DNA of 64,000 nt from Camelus bactrianus (taxonomy: Eukaryota > Chordata > Mammalia > Artiodactyla > Camelidae), in assembly GCF_048773025.1 (NCBI RefSeq), contig NC_133544.1:63539501-63603500 (forward strand). The letters are read 5' to 3'. Shown here piece by piece: positions 33,247-47,200 of the stretch. Position 1 is the stretch's first letter; every line of letters begins with the position of its first letter. The notes under the pieces were generated by a model. That model did no database searches and was not told the DNA's origin. It worked only from the letters and a program-made list of their open reading frames with translations. The position numbers and the translations under genes were made by a program.

Positions 33247-36200
33247 AATGGACAAAAACAACCTTCCTCTAGGCCTGACTAGCAAAGAGTCAGTACAAAC
33301 AATATATCAAAGCTAGAAGTGGAAAACAGTAGTGGGGAGGGAACAGATGATGGTTTGACTTGATTTGATTTGGAAGGAGCTCGGGACAGGGTGTGGCTGG
33401 GGGACTTGCTCTCCTGACCAGCCTCCAAAGCTTGGCCTGGGCCTGTGGCAGGTGCAAGATGGAACTTGAGCGCAAACATAGCCCATGTGGGGTGCCCAGG
33501 TGGAAGGCAGAAAAGTGTGCCAGGGTCCCGTCCTTGGATCCTCTCTTTCTCAGGCTCTGGGCAGGCTGAGTTCCTTGTGTTCAGTCATTCTTTCTGTGCC
33601 CAGGTCAGCAACTAGACCACAGCTTCCCAGGTCCTGGAGGAAGTCTGTCCCTTTATGTGACTTCTGGTGAGACCTAATGCTCCTTTACAGTCTGGGAGGA
33701 ATAAATAATAAATGAGATTATTTTGCAAACCCTTGGCTTATCACTTGGCTATTTGTTAGTTTCCTTTCTCCTTGACGTCATTATATAAAAATAAGGATAT
33801 CTCAGACTTGAACAGTTAGCAGGAGAGATGAGCGCTTTGGGAGGGCTTTACCCATCCTTCCCCACAATCTCCCTCAGCCTCCCATTCTCCCACATCTTTC
33901 CCAATTTATGTGCTGTGAAAATACAGCTTCAAGGTAGGTCCCTGAGGCTTCTTTTAATCAGATTGCAGCCCTTCAGCTCCTCCTTTGTAGAAAATCTGGA
34001 ATTGCCTTTGTATGCAGTGCTTTACAATGCACAAGTGCCACCTCACACTTGTCTGGTCTGGCTTTATCTTCTGTGAACCCCCCTGAAGCACCTGCTGAAC
34101 CCATGTGGATCCTCAAAAACGCTGACTGAAGTGAAATGTCTTCTGCCCACCGGATGTCTGACTTGAAAGTGACGTGCTGTGTGCAACACACCAGGAGCGC
34201 AGAGCAAGACCAGTCAGGAGCTCATTGCCAAGATCATGGCCCCAGGAAGGGCCCCCGGGCTTCAGGTTGTGGCTCTAAACATAGACCATATCACTACAGG
34301 AACTTCTGCTCCCTTCAGCCTTACCAGACAGAGGAGGGTTAAGAAAGGCACTGCTGACCTCAAGACGCAAACAGCCACAAGCCCTTTTTGCTTTTCCATT
34401 TGTGTACAGTGGCGAGAGACGGCTGTGAGGCTGAGGTAGTTAATATTTCATTTTCAGGGCCAGGGTGCTGCTTGGGGGGTCCCGGGCAAATCAACACGGA
34501 TGACACAGCAGTGGAGGAAGATCTCTTTACTGGCCTCTTTGAGAACAGAAGGAAAAATGAAAGATTTGAGGGTAGTAGTGATCTTGCAAGCCTTCTCATC
34601 CTCGTTCCAGCCTTCACTTCCCCATAATTTCAAGCAAAGGGCTGCTTTTCCTGTTCTTCAGGTGAGTTCTCTGAACTCATACTCCATTTCTTTGAATTTG
34701 CACAGACTGTTGAGAATAGGCAGCTGGGTAACCCCACCTCTGCTCAGACAAGCCTCAGACAGAATACCATCCACAGACCTGGGCTGGACGGGGTCCTGGA
34801 ACTCGAGAGCCCTCATTTGTCACTGTCTGCTCTAGTCTCAGGGGTCAGCTGGGCTGTAGTGGAGAGACCTCTGGATTTAGGCTTGAAAGATTTGAGTTTG
34901 CTCCTGACACCGTCACTCACGTGCAAGTCATTTACCCTCTCCAGGTCTCAGTTTTCTAGACAATAAAATGGGGATGATACTGCCTCATGTGGTCATAAAA
35001 TAATGGACATGGGTCCACCTTGTGAAGGATCTACAGTTAGACCTGCCCTTGGGGTCAGCTGTCCAGTGTGGAAGGTGGGAGGGGCAGGCTTTGGGGTGAC
35101 CTATGTGGGGGCAGAGGCACCGTGCAGAGGGCGGAACAATAGTAAGTCCCTCCACTCTCACTGTGGTTTCAAGACTCTCCAGGGACAACTGGCCTCTACC
35201 AGTAAAAGTTGTCCCAGAGACCAGGGCCACAGGAGTCTCCTTGTTGGTATAGGAAGCTCAGGGAGTCACCTCGGTTCCTCTGACACCAGTGTGTAGTCTG
35301 ATCATTCACTTCCCCGCCCCTGGTATTCGGTGCTGCAAAATGTTGCTTCTTCTAAAAGGAGCAAACATCTCTTCTTGCTCCAACAAGACACCCAGCTTGA
35401 TTCCTGAAAAGCAAAATCAAGGGAAAAGGAAGAGAGAGAAACTGAGGCGGCCTCTCAGAGCCTCAGGGGACCGAGGTACCAGAGTGGAATTTCAGAGCCA
35501 TCTTCCAGTTCAGACTTCCCATCATCTCTCCCGGGAGTCATTTAATCCGGGGAGTCATTTATTCATTCACCTACTTATTGGGCAAACATCCACCGGGCTT
35601 TCTGGTGGGCTCAGTGCCGGGTTGGGCTCCGCTGGGGTGACAGTGTTTCGGGCTCACCTGGCCCAGGAAGCTGCAGGCCCCCAGGCTCCACGGACGCTCT
35701 TACCTGAGCAGCCGAGCGGCAGGAGGAGGCAGGCAGATGTGCCGCGTGGCTTCCCCTGAGGACTGAAGGGTCTGCTGCTGGGACCGTCTCCTGGCCTTTT
35801 CAGCCCTCAGCATCTCAGCGACTCGCCTGGGTGCTCTTGGGTTTGCCTGCGGACAACGAGGAAATGAGCCTGAATCAGCAGATGTTCTGCCACCAGAGAA
35901 CAGCCTCACCAGTTGTACAGACGGTCTGGGGATTTTTTCTTTCTGCTGCAAAAGGCAGCATCTCCTTCCCAGAGAGAGGCCAAGATTTTGGCAGGGCAAT
36001 GTTGCTGTTTATCAGATAGCTTTTAATTTTCTTACCCCTCTCGTTCTGGATGCTCCTTTTATTTTTTGTTGCAATATACTTATTTTGGATTTTTATTTAT
36101 ATACCAAGGGAGCTGCTTCCTAGGAAGGGAGGTAGACCTTGCCAAAATGCCCATCTTCCACGGGACAAGAGCCCATAACTGTCGCCCAGAATTTAACGGA

Positions 36201-36515
36201 AAATATGATTGCATTGGATTTAATTTTTAGTAGCAGTTAAGTGCCCTGTAAATGTTGATGCTGGACTAAAGGAAACATGGCACGAAATAAACATAATGGG
36301 AAGATGGAGAAAGCGGAGCAGGCAATGAAAAGTAAATGAGGAAATGCAAAGTTAAAGCATGGAAAGAGGTTTAATGGGGGTACTGTAGAATTATCTCCTG
36401 AAAGGACAAAGTAGAACAAACTAACAATAAAAAGGAAATGTAACAGCTTGGATAAGAGCAATGTAGGGGCAGAGAAAAGCTGGAGAGGTGGTTAGGACTG
36501 TCACCTCCATGCAGT
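33247..36515. other. Intergenic DNA, mostly unassigned
   Basis: Contains a MIR at about 34855-34990 (CCTCTCCAGGTCTCAGTTTTC, AAAATGGGGATGATA). No receptor segment or RSS pair found; short ORFs here show no recognisable domain. Confidence 0.5.
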
Positions 36516-36673
36516 GGCTCTCAGTCTTGGCCTCACATTGGGATCCCCCGGAAGCCTGGGCTCTACCCCCCAGAGAATCGGATTTAATTAGTCTGGGGTG
36601 AGGTCTGGGCATCAGGATTTTTAGAAACTCCCCAGGCAATTGTAATGTGCAGCCAGGATTGAAAACCGCTGTG
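36516..36673. mobile_element. MER5A-type hAT DNA transposon fossil
   Basis: AGTGGCTCTCAGTCTTGG at the left and GTGCAGCCAGGATTGAAAAC at the right form the imperfect inverted ends of a MER5A-like non-autonomous element, with CATCAGGATTTTTAGAAACT inside. Confidence 0.75.
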
Positions 36674-38198
36674 TAAGAGCATCATTTAGTAAAACAAAGA
36701 ATCAACCTTGTAGTGCACTACAGGCTTACTACAGTGTTGTCCTCAGGGGACAAGGCAAAGCCTGTGGTCAGGTGTCATCTGTGACCGGGATGGTCTGCCA
36801 GTCTTGTTCTCGTCTCCAGGACACAGGTGGATCCTCTCTGGTGATTTGCCCTTGCTGGCCTCTTAGGACATCAGAGGCTGTGAGGACCTGCTGAGGTCAG
36901 CTTCGGCCATTTCCCTGTTGCCCTGAGGTCTTACAGCAGTGCTGCGTACTTAGTAGGTGCTTAGTAAATAGTTGCTAAGTGCTCTGGTCCTTGTCCTTCT
37001 GGATCCTTCTCTGCTGATTGGAATGGGCTAAGCCTGTGGTTCTTCCTCTTAATCCCGTCCTGCCCTTCAAGATCCAAACTTTACACTACTCAGCTCCCTT
37101 CTGAGAGGGTGAATTCAGCCAGGGGAGTCCGCTGGCTGTGATTCCTCACATTGGACAACACGTCGCTGTGTGTGTGAGACGGAACGCAGCCTGCAGCTCA
37201 CCAGCTCCACAGAGTAATGAGTTCTCGCTGTATTTCAACTTGTGTTTTCTTTTTTTCCCCTCTTTCCCTTTCTCCCTCCCTCCCTCCTTCCTTCCTTCCT
37301 TCTTTGTTTTTGTCCTGTAATTCCCAGGCTGACAGCAGACCACAGTCATCCAAGGAGACCTGCCATAAAGAATGAAAATGTGTGCAGTGCCCTTAAGAGA
37401 CCACGTGTTTTTGGAGAGCACGGACTACCTTCTGCCCTCCTGCAGTCGCTGATTTCACGGTGAGGATTTGCTGCCACAGAGAGAGATGTGGGTAGAAATA
37501 TAAAGTTATTGTCATCTCTGGGGCATTGTAGAATTGATTTCCCTGCTTGCTGGAATAACCATGGGGTCTGGTGGTCCACATGGAGAGGCCAGGACAGAGA
37601 TGTTCATGCTGATAGGATTATGCCTTTGTTGATAGAAGTCTATTTATAAAAAAGCAAAACCAAAACTATTGTAATTTTGTACTTCCACCCAACACTACCC
37701 AATAGAGAGGAAAAGGCTGGAAAAACTTGGATTGGGAGCAGATAGTTTATTTGTTTAAAAGGGCCTGAAAAGAAGCCCCTCCCTCTTTGTAGTATTTCTC
37801 TGCATGGAAGAAAGAGCCCTCTGTACGCTCCTTCTCTGCAATGAAGAAAAATATTCTGCTCAAGGTTTATGGATGGGAATAGGGCTGGGGAACAGGTCAG
37901 AGACAGAAAGACAATAAATGCTTTTTTTTCCTCCTTGGGGGATGGGAGCTTATGAACAAGTAGAATGAGCATGCTTCCGTGCTGTTAGGGAGCTCAAATT
38001 TGTAGCTGCAGCACCAGATGGCTGTGGAATTAAGATCTTATGCATCCTATATCCTCCAACCTGCAAGGTGTCCCCCAGGGTAGAGGGTGGGGACAGAACT
38101 GGGCTGTCCTGCAACACTAGGGAAGTTCTCTGCCTCATCTCCCTCAGGGAAGCAAATAAAGCCCTTTATCCTTCTATCAAAGGGAAGGGAGATTGTTT
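36674..38198. other. Intergenic DNA, unassigned
   Basis: A CCTT/TTCC microsatellite lies at 37258-37312. No gene recognised. Confidence 0.5.
37258..37312 (+). repeat. (TTCC)n low-complexity run
   Basis: Pyrimidine-only CCCT, TCCC and TTCC units. Confidence 0.8.
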
Positions 38199-39238
38199 AC
38201 TATGGTTATCAGAGAAAAGGGGGTGGGAAGGGATAAATTTGGGAGTTTGAGATTTGCAAATGTTAACCTCTCGATGTAAAACTAGATTAAAAACCAAATT
38301 TCTTCTGTATAGCACAAGGAACTGTAGTCAACATCTTGTAATAATCTTTAATGAAAAAGAATATGAAAACGAATATATGTATGTATATGCATGACTGGGA
38401 CATTATGCTGTACACCAGAAATTGACATACTGCTTTTTTTAACATTTTTTTTTTATTGAGTTATAGTCATTTTACAATGTTATGTCAAATTCCAGTGTAG
38501 AGCACAATTTTTCAGTTATATATGAACATGTATATATTCATTGTCACATTTTTTTCCCTGTGAGCTACCATAAGATCTTGTATATATTTCCCTGTGCTAT
38601 ACAGTATAATCTTGTTTATCTATTCTACATTTTGAAATCCAAGTCTGTCCCTTCCCACCCCCAGCCCCCTTGGCAACCACAAGTTTGTATTCTATGTCTA
38701 TGAGTCTGTTTCTGTTTTGTATTTATGTTTTGTTTTGTTTTGTTTTTTTCAGATTCCACATATGAGCGATCTCATATGGTATTTTTCTTTCTCTTTCTGG
38801 CTTACTTCACTTAGAATGACATTCTCCAGGAACAACCATGTTGTTGCAAATGGCATTATGTTGTCGTTTTTTATGGCTGAATAGTATTCCATTGTATAAA
38901 TATACCACATCTTCTTTATCCTGTCATCTGTTGATGGACATTTAGGCTGTTTCTATGTCTTGGCTATTGTAAATAGTGCTTCTGTGAACATTGGGGTGCA
39001 GGTGTCATTTTGAAGTAGGGTTCCTTCTGAATATATGCCCAGGAGTGGGATTCCTGGGTCATATGGTAAGTCTATTCCTAGTCTTTTGAGGAATCTCCAT
39101 ACTGTTTTCCACAGTGGCTTCACCAAACTGCATTCCCACCAGCAGTGAAGGAGGGTCCCCTTTTCTCCACAGCCTCTCCAGCATTTGAGAAATTGACATT
39201 GTAACTGACTACTTCAATACTTCTATTAAAAAAAAAAA
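38199..39238 (+). mobile_element. L1 3'-end split by a second L1
   Basis: A plus-strand L1 3' UTR starts near 38199 (TGGTTATCAG, GGGATAAATTTGGGAGTTTG), breaks at 38428 in CAGAAATTGACAT and resumes at 39200 with TGTAACTGACTACTTCAATA and an A run. The gap holds the minus-strand L1 at 38429-39187. Confidence 0.88.
38429..39187 (-). mobile_element. LINE-1, 5'-truncated, nested in another L1
   Basis: Same subfamily as 5419-6746 and shorter at the 5' end, read on minus. Bounded by the 12-bp duplication AGAAATTGACAT (38417-38428 and 39188-39199), created inside the older L1 tail. The ORF2 C-terminal region is present but broken. Confidence 0.9.
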
Positions 39239-40888
39239 GAGGAGAGAGCTGTTGGAGGCCTCCCTGAGAGTGAGACCCTGCCCACTCTACCCTAAGAGGG
39301 AGAGAGTGAGATGCCCCTAACCTCTGGGTTGGGACCGTGCTGCTAGAAGAGGGGAGATGCCAAGACGGATGCCTCACTTTCTCTCCCTTGGGAGAGGGAT
39401 GTGATGGCCCAGCAGCCAGGACGGCCTGGCTTCCATGCCGGGGGCTCCCACTGCCACCAACAAAAAGTCACATCATCCATGCCTTTTCTGATTGCCCTTC
39501 AAGGCTAGACACATTTCTGGAAGTATCTCCTACTTCTTGGGCTTTGAGCTAACACACTTGCTACTTTTGCTTAGTTTTATCACAGGTTGGGAGGGAAGAG
39601 GGAATGGGGCTGAAAGAATGCTAAAACATGAGGTCAGCTCTAAAGATCTGGAGCTAAGTGAGGAATCAATGGAATTGCTCTAGTGTGCTTTGCGGAAGCC
39701 AGCTGAGTAGATTGAAAAAAAAGAGGCCATGAGGTAGCTTTGGGGCCTAGAAAAAGAGACTTCTGAACCAATTAAGTGAGAAAGTTAGTATTTGAGTGGG
39801 TGCTGGTCCTACAGCAGTTTGGGTCACTCTAACCCAGGGTCCTTGTCATGTCCCAGAAACACCACCCACTCTGCACCTGCTACTGTCTAGTCGCCTTACC
39901 CTGTGTATCTCTGACATTCTAGCTGGCTATGTGGGGTATATGGTGAGTCTTTGGTAGAAAGGGAGCCTGGGTGTAGGGGCAGGGACTGGGGTAAATGCAG
40001 TATTATCCATCACACTCATCGTGGCTGGAGAACCATAGTTATGAGTGGTTGTTTTACGATCACCACAGTATGGCTGTGTTAGAGCCTGGTCTAGAGTGCA
40101 GGTGCTGTCATGTACATGGTGGATGTGACAAGTTAAAGGGCTGTTAACACTGAGCTGCGTGAGGAACACTTAGTAAGAGTGAATGAAAAGATTACTGGGT
40201 AGAAGTACAAGCTATCCAGCTGGCAGAGCTTTAACTGCCAAGTAGTCTGAGAGCTTGCACAGGTGCATGACTGAGTAGTGACTGTGTGCAATGGGAAGTT
40301 GCCAAAGGAGGGAAAAGGAAGTACCACGTGCAGCAAGACTGCCCTGCGGGATGAACAACCCTCACATCTATCAAGCGGAAGTGACATTGCCAGTGAAATT
40401 GCACGGTACCTGACAGAGCACACTGTATCAATCTAAACCGACAGCATTGTCCGGGCTGTGGTGAGAAATCAGGGAGGTAGGGTAACAAAAGATGCCGAGG
40501 GAATGGCACCTGCCAAAAAGATGGACTGGGAGAGCACAGGGTAAGGGGAGTTTTGCAAGACTCAACTGACAAAGATGTCTCTCTGTCAGAAAACCTGATT
40601 TTTCAAAATGCCAGCTCAAGTCCCAGATTGGTGACCCAGAAGCTGCAGCGTGCTGGGAGGAGAACTGTTACCTCTATTCACAATCTGCTGTGTTTGCATT
40701 GACTCACAGTAGGGTTGGAAACTCAGCTGGACAGAATACCAAATGCCTAGCAGGGTTTCCACAACTACCGTCAACCCAGAGAGGCTCTTGTTAATCAATA
40801 TGATGGCACAAACTGTGTGTTTATCCATGGAAGTGGGGTAGAGAAGGGAAACCAGCAGAAAAAGAAAATACAGTTTAATGTTAAGGCA
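39239..40888. other. Intergenic DNA, unassigned
   Basis: No repeat family or gene recognised. Short ORFs on both strands carry no known motif. Confidence 0.45.
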
Positions 40889-41326
40889 GTTCATTTGCAG
40901 CAACATAGTTGGACATGGAGATTGTCATTCTAAGCGAAGTAAGCCAGAAAGAGAAAGAAAAATGCCGTACAATATCACTTACATGTGGAATCTAAACAAA
41001 AAGACACAAAGGAACTTACAAAACAAAAACAGATTCACAGACATAGAAAATAAACTTACGGTTACCTGGGGGAAAGGGGATGGGAAGGGATAAATTGGGA
41101 GTTTGAGATTTACAGATACTAACTAATACATATATATAAAATAGATAAACAACAAGGACCTATTGTATAGCACAGGGAACTATATTCAATATCTTTTAGT
41201 AACCTATAATTAAAAAGAATATGAATGGGAACATATGTTTGTATATGTATGCCTGAACTGTTATGTTGTACACCAGAAATTGACACAACACTGTAAACTG
41301 ACTACACTTCAATAAAAAAAAAAATG
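40889..41326 (+). mobile_element. L1 3'-end fragment
   Basis: Starts in ORF2 C-terminal coding (CATTTGCAGCAACATAGTTG), then L1 3' UTR ending GTAAACTGACTACACTTCAA and an A run. No clear flanking duplication found. Confidence 0.85.
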
Positions 41327-42717
41327 CTATGCTAGTTGAAAAATGTTTGTTTTTACAGAAGGGATGTAATCCAGACAATTTTCCTCTTGTTTTGATAGAC
41401 TAAGCCCTAAGCTTCAAGCAGGTGGAGGCCAAGGACAACTTTTTTTTTAGGGCAACCAAAATGAGAAAAAACAGCTTCTGTGTACATACACGAAGGGTCC
41501 GTGGGCTCCGTGTCTGCGTTATGATCAGGGCCTCCCTGTGTGTTCTTCACGGGCAGTGTGGACCCCGACCCACTTAAGCAGATCGTCATGTACAAAAAGA
41601 CTTAGCTTTTCTCTGGGCAATCAGTCCTCTTTTCATCTAGAGGTGATTAAAATGAGCAGATTTTGACTGGTGGGGAGAAGCTTGGAAAGGAACAGGATCA
41701 AAATTCAGATGAAGGAGCCAAGGTGCAGTTGCCACGAGCTGCTATTAGAGCAGCTGGAGAAACATCTTTCTGCAATCCTGGGAGTCGTCCTCCATCGACT
41801 TCCTCTTTGACCCTGAATCTAAATCGAGGAATCAGCATGACGTGGTTGAACCACTGCTCTGGCTGGTGGGAGAGTTTTAGGTAAACCCTTGTTGTTTTCT
41901 TTTATCCTTTCATTTCAAAGTAGAGAGTAGATGTGGGTGGGGACTACTGTGAAGAGTAAGTCATCCGTGGCTGTGACATCCGGCATTGCCAGATGGGTGT
42001 GGGGACGCAGGCAATTTATAAAACCTTTGCGGCAGCTTCTGTGACCACAAGGGAAGATATCAGCTTGATTGAGCATTTTTAAATTTAAGTATTCACCTCA
42101 TGCCAAAGTATGTAGCTGGGTTCTCTCATCAGAGATTTTTCATTTGGAAATACAGTAGGATGAGGCATTATTTCTTTAAATAAAATATTCCCTTTCATTC
42201 CACTCTGTGTCTCAGTGATCCCTAAAGCAGAAATTCAGTTCAAACATTAAATTTAATAATCATATATTAAACTCTTACTATGCATCACCCCGTGGAAACT
42301 GAAGGTGAACAGACCAAGGATGCCTGCCCTCAAGGGGTTATAAATTAGGAGCAGCATGAAGTAAGCATCCAAACAATCATGGGAAAAGTGAGAAAACATG
42401 AAATGACTCAAGACAGGTTAAGCGCTAAGGTGGTTCAATTGGGGAGAGATGATATTCTCAGAGGGGAGTTTTGCATTAGAGATATAAATTTCAGAGTTCT
42501 GAGCACATATGTGGAATTCAACTCTGTGAGCATGAATGAGATCGCCTGGGGGGAGATACAGAAGGGAAAAGGACCCAGGCAAGGGCCCCGGGTGCTCTGT
42601 ATTTAGAAGCCAGATAGAGGAAGAGCCAGCAAGGGGACTGAGAAGGAGAGGCCAGGGATGTAGAGGAAAACCAGCAAAGTACAGCATCTCAGAAGCTAAG
42701 CACGGAAAGCATTTCAG
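41327..42717. other. Intergenic DNA with weak L2 similarity
   Basis: An L2-like stretch at about 42265-42440 (CTATGCATCACC, GCCCTCAAGGGGTTATAAAT). Otherwise unassigned. Confidence 0.45.
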
Positions 42718-42726
42718 GAAGGAATG

Positions 42727-42974
42727 AGGGTTTATCTATTTTGTATATAGTAGTTTGTATCTGCTAATCCCAATCTCTTTATTGACCCCTCCACTCCCTT
42801 CCCCTTTGGTAACCATAAGTTTGATAGCACAGGGAACTATATTCAATAGCTTGTAACAACCTATAATGAAAAGTAACATGTATACTTGTGTATATAACTG
42901 AATCACTATGCTGTACTCCAGAAACTAACACAACATTGTAAATCAATCATACTTCAATTTAAAAAAAAAAAAAA
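42727..42974 (+). mobile_element. 5'-inverted L1 insertion
   Basis: Positions 42727-42822 are L1 3'-UTR sequence in antisense (ATCTGCTAATCCCAATCTCT, CCCCTTTGGTAACCATAAGT), joined to sense 3' UTR from about 42823 (TAGCACAGGGAACTATATTC) through an A run. Flanked by GAAGGAATG at 42718-42726 and 42975-42983. This is the twin-priming structure known for L1. Confidence 0.88.
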
Positions 42975-42983
42975 GAAGGAATG

Positions 42984-43749
42984 GGTGGCCAGTGGTGTAG
43001 CACACTGCTCAGAGGCTGTATAATCATCTGCTATTTATTCCTGTGTTTGTTTTACGTCTGTCTCTTCTTATCTTAAGGAGGGCAGGGCCTGTGTTTATGT
43101 CACTCACAATATGTACTTAATGTCTGGTACAGTATTGGCACAGAGTAGGACTCAAGATATATTTGTTGTATAAAGGAACAAGAAATTAAAGCCAATCTGA
43201 GGGGTTTGTACTTAATTCAGTGGCAAAGAACAGTGTCTTCAGATGAACAGCATCTTCAGATTCCTAACATGGAGTTTGATTTTAGCAAAAATACAAGCCT
43301 CCTTTGGAGGACTGTACACACCTGTTGGCTTCATGCATACCTCGTCTCACCATCACTAGGCATCCTCCAGCCTGGATGCACAGAAATGAGGAAGCAGCTA
43401 GAATCCATGGGGTGATTCTCCCATAATCCTTGAGGGCAGCGTTAGTCATCAGAATCTCATGAGATGTTAGTGGTTGAGCCATTATAGGAAGAACTCTCTG
43501 AACCCAATTCTGGGCTAAGTAGGTATCTTTACAGCAGTTCTCAGAGCATACAATATGGTAATAAAGAATTGGGAGTATTAAGAGAGGGCTATTAAGGTAG
43601 AGAGTTTGCCAAACTTATTTGACCATGGAATCCTTTTTAATTGCTTAATAACTGTTAACATCTTGAGGGACAGTAACATTAAGAACAATTTGGCAAGTGT
43701 CACCTGAGAGTTTTTCTAAGAAGAAAATAAATCATATCAAATTTCTTTT
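42984..43749. other. Intergenic DNA
   Basis: L2/MIR-like wording at 43030-43180 (GGAGGGCAGGGCCTGTGTTT, GGCACAGAGTAGGACTCAAG). No gene. Confidence 0.45.
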
Positions 43750-44262
43750 TAGTTGATATGGGGAGAAACTCTCCATGCTGGGTACAGATTACACGGGTGG
43801 AGTCCAAGATTGTGATAGGTTGTATCAATATTCTCAAGTATTTTATCCTCCCTCTTATATGAGAGGATTATCAATTCTTGCTGGATGCTTCGTGTCTTGC
43901 AGTGCCTTTTGTGGGAGGGGCATGGTCCCTGCCCAGCTGATTCTTGGCGTGGCCATGGAAGGGCTTTGGCCAATGAGTGTGGGTGGACAAGAGGTATGTT
44001 GTGTCTGAGCAGACGCTCTAAGGAGCATCTTGAGTTTCTGCCAGCAGTTCTCTTGTTCTTCCTTTGTCATGAGAACAGTGTGTCCCAAATAGCGAGTTAT
44101 CTTTTCGTCAGGATTCTGGAATGGGAAGATGAAGGGAGCAGAGCTTCCCAGACACCTTGTAGCCACCAACTTGTAGTAAAAGCTGGAGCAAAAAGCAAAT
44201 GTTCATTGTTAAGCTATTGAGATATTGGGGCTGTTTGTTACTATAGCAAAGTTGAAAAATAC
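43750..44262 (+). mobile_element. LTR fossil, MaLR/MLT-like
   Basis: The right part TAAGCTATTGAGATATTGGG followed by CTGTTTGTTACTATAGCA resembles the end of MLT-type LTRs, and GGGCATGGTCCC with GCTTTGGCCAATGAGTGTG fits their interior. Ancient; the left limit is uncertain. Confidence 0.4.
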
Positions 44263-47200
44263 AAAGAGGGAAATATGGAAGGCTGCTAGAAATATGACAG
44301 CTGTTTCTTTCCAGAGCCCCCAGAAGAGAGAGAACCCTGGAGGAGAAGCAGGAAACAAAATGTAGCTGAATTTTTTATACTTCATGGGAGAAAAGTTGTA
44401 CTTTTGCTCTGATTAAAAATAACTCCATGGGTTTAGATTTATAGACTTAGTGTAGACCATAAGGTGCTGGCATATCTGAGGAGAACTCTCAATATTTCAA
44501 ACTGAATGAAATCAAAGGACACACAGAAGTGGAAGTTCATGACCAGTCGCACCCGCACTGCTCGCCTCCCTGTGGAGCACATTACTTTCTTACTAGTCTC
44601 TCCAGATTTCCTCACAGCTCCCATCAGTGGGATGGGGAAAAGGTCAGTGCCTCCAAGCACCAAATTCTGGGAAATCCCAGAGGTTTGGAAGGGCTCTTTA
44701 ATAACAACAAAAAGTTAAAGGGAGTGACCATTACCTAAGGAAATAATGCTCTTTTTTGCCTCCCCCCTTCCTCTTTGATTTTCTTAATTATTTATCTTCT
44801 CAACCCACACTGTTCCCATTTAGCTGGTCCGTTTTGTGGTGTGCATCATGGCAACACTTTGGAAATCTCTCAGCTTTGCTTGGCAGAGAGTTTTCTATGT
44901 CTGTGGTTAAGGGGCCCCACGGAAGTTCTGATAGACATTAGCTTCCCCACCAAAAAAAAAAGACTGATTATATCTAGTCTAGGTTGATTTTTCCATCAGT
45001 TTTCAGTTTGTTTTAAGCTGGGAACATCAGAGCCAAAGGGAGGCTTGTGTGTGTGTGCGTGGGTGAATTTAACTGTCAAGGATTCTTACCTTCCTTCCTG
45101 GGTCATCTTCAAGAACCTCCAAGCCTATATCATCTCAGGGAAGCAAGTTCTTTTTCTGTTAGGAGCTCACGTCACTTCCTCTGAGAAGCCACCCCCAGCC
45201 CCAGGCCATCACTTCCTTCTCTCTGTCCGCACAGCTGTGTGCTCCTTCCTCTGTTAATGTCTCTATTTTCATGTCTGTTTCTCCACTAGAAAGAGCACCC
45301 TGAGGGCAGGAGTTGAGCTTTGGTGGTTTGTATAACTCAGCATGTGGCAAAGCACGGGAATACTGTACGTGCGCAGTACATATCTGAGGGATGAGCATAT
45401 GCACCCTCAAATTATAGGCTTGTGTATTTTAATAATATAGCTACTGAAAATATCCACATAAAATCCAAAAGGATTCATCATAAGCTCAGCCAGGAGTCAC
45501 TGAGAAAAAGTAACATTGACTCCTCTGATCTCCTCGTAGCTGGCCAGTTTCTCTGGGCAGGTGTTGCTTACCTGTCTCAGGTCCCGCTTACCTGTCTCAG
45601 GTCCCTATGTGGGAACTGGATCAAATATACTCCAGAGGATCCTCCGACCCTCCCAGTCCTGTGTGCCCCAAGATGGGCTTTTGCATCGGTCAGACAGCTA
45701 GAGAGTGGGTAGAAATCTGGTCTCCGAGAACACTTGGTCTCTGTCTCAGGGTGACTCTGAAATCTCCCAGACCACTCAAAAGTGAGATTATAGTAAGGCT
45801 TGGGACCCACCTGTGGCCCAGAGTCAATGATTATCACCAAAATCTAGGTGATTATCACCAAAATCTGGAATCTAGGAAAGTCATTCAATTATTCATACAA
45901 ATATATATTCATGCAATTTATCAGGCTTAAGATAAGCAAGAGCAGATAGAGTCTTTGGCCTCTCACAGCTTACAAAGTAGTGAGAAGCTAGATATTAATC
46001 AAATTAATGAAATACATTACAAACTGAAACACGAAGGCATATTTAAAACCCTAAATCTGAACTTGCTGGGACATCTCAAGACATCTATGAAGAACTGATG
46101 TGTAAACTTTGATCCAAAAGATGAATAGGAGTTAAATAGACTATAAGGAAACAGAAGAAGTATTCCATAGGGAGGGAACAATATGTGCAAAGGCCCTGGG
46201 GTGGGGGGGAGGTACTTGGTGTATTCAAGCCACTGGAAGAAGGCCAGTTTGACAGGAAATGGAAAATGAGGGAGAAGGGTGAGAGATATTGGCAGTGGAG
46301 GTGAGACAAGGTCAGACTGAGCAGGGTCTTAGAGGTCACTGTAAGGATTTTGGTCTTTAAGAAATTAAGGATTTCTTAAAGATTTAAGGATTCTTTAAGG
46401 ATTTTGCTTTAAGAAATGGGAAGTCATTGAGGGTTTTTAATCAGGAATATAACGTGATCATAATCATACTTTGAAGAGATCACTTTGGCTACTGTGAGGA
46501 GGACATATTGGAATGTCCCAGAGACCAGCTAGCTCATTCAAAAGGCTAATGAAATGATTCAGAGGAGAAAATGGTAGTTTGGACCAAGGTGTTGGTAAGG
46601 GAGGATGGAGAGAAGTGTGTGGCTCTAAGATGATATATAAGATAAGAAACCTTAGGAAAGGATCATATTTAAAAGGAAGATCTTAACTTAAGTCTTGGAG
46701 TTGAGTTGAAGTAACTTTGAAGCATCTAAGCGGACATGTTGAACTATCAGGTGGATACATAGGTATTAATTCATGTATTCATATTCAGCTCATATTTATT
46801 GACTACCTGCTATATGCTAGTCATAGTATTAAGAACTGTATGGAATAGAAAATTATATTGAACTTAGATTCTTCTCTTGATGGAGTTCAAAACTTATGAG
46901 ATAGTCATGAGGAATGGTTGAGGGTATTTTGTATAAAGAAATGAGGGCTTGGAGGTTGGATCTGACAGCTGTCTTCAACTATTTGGAAATATGAGGGTTG
47001 ATCTGAATCTGTGCTACTCCAGACTGGGTAACAAACACCAACGCATGAAGTTAGAGGGAAGCAGACTTCGATCTGGTATACGAAGTGACTTTTTAAAATA
47101 AGAACTATCATTGAAAATACTGGAATTGAGACTGAATGATCATTTACTCAATCAATGTTTAATGAACATGTAAATTGAATGGTGAGATTCCTATTTGACC

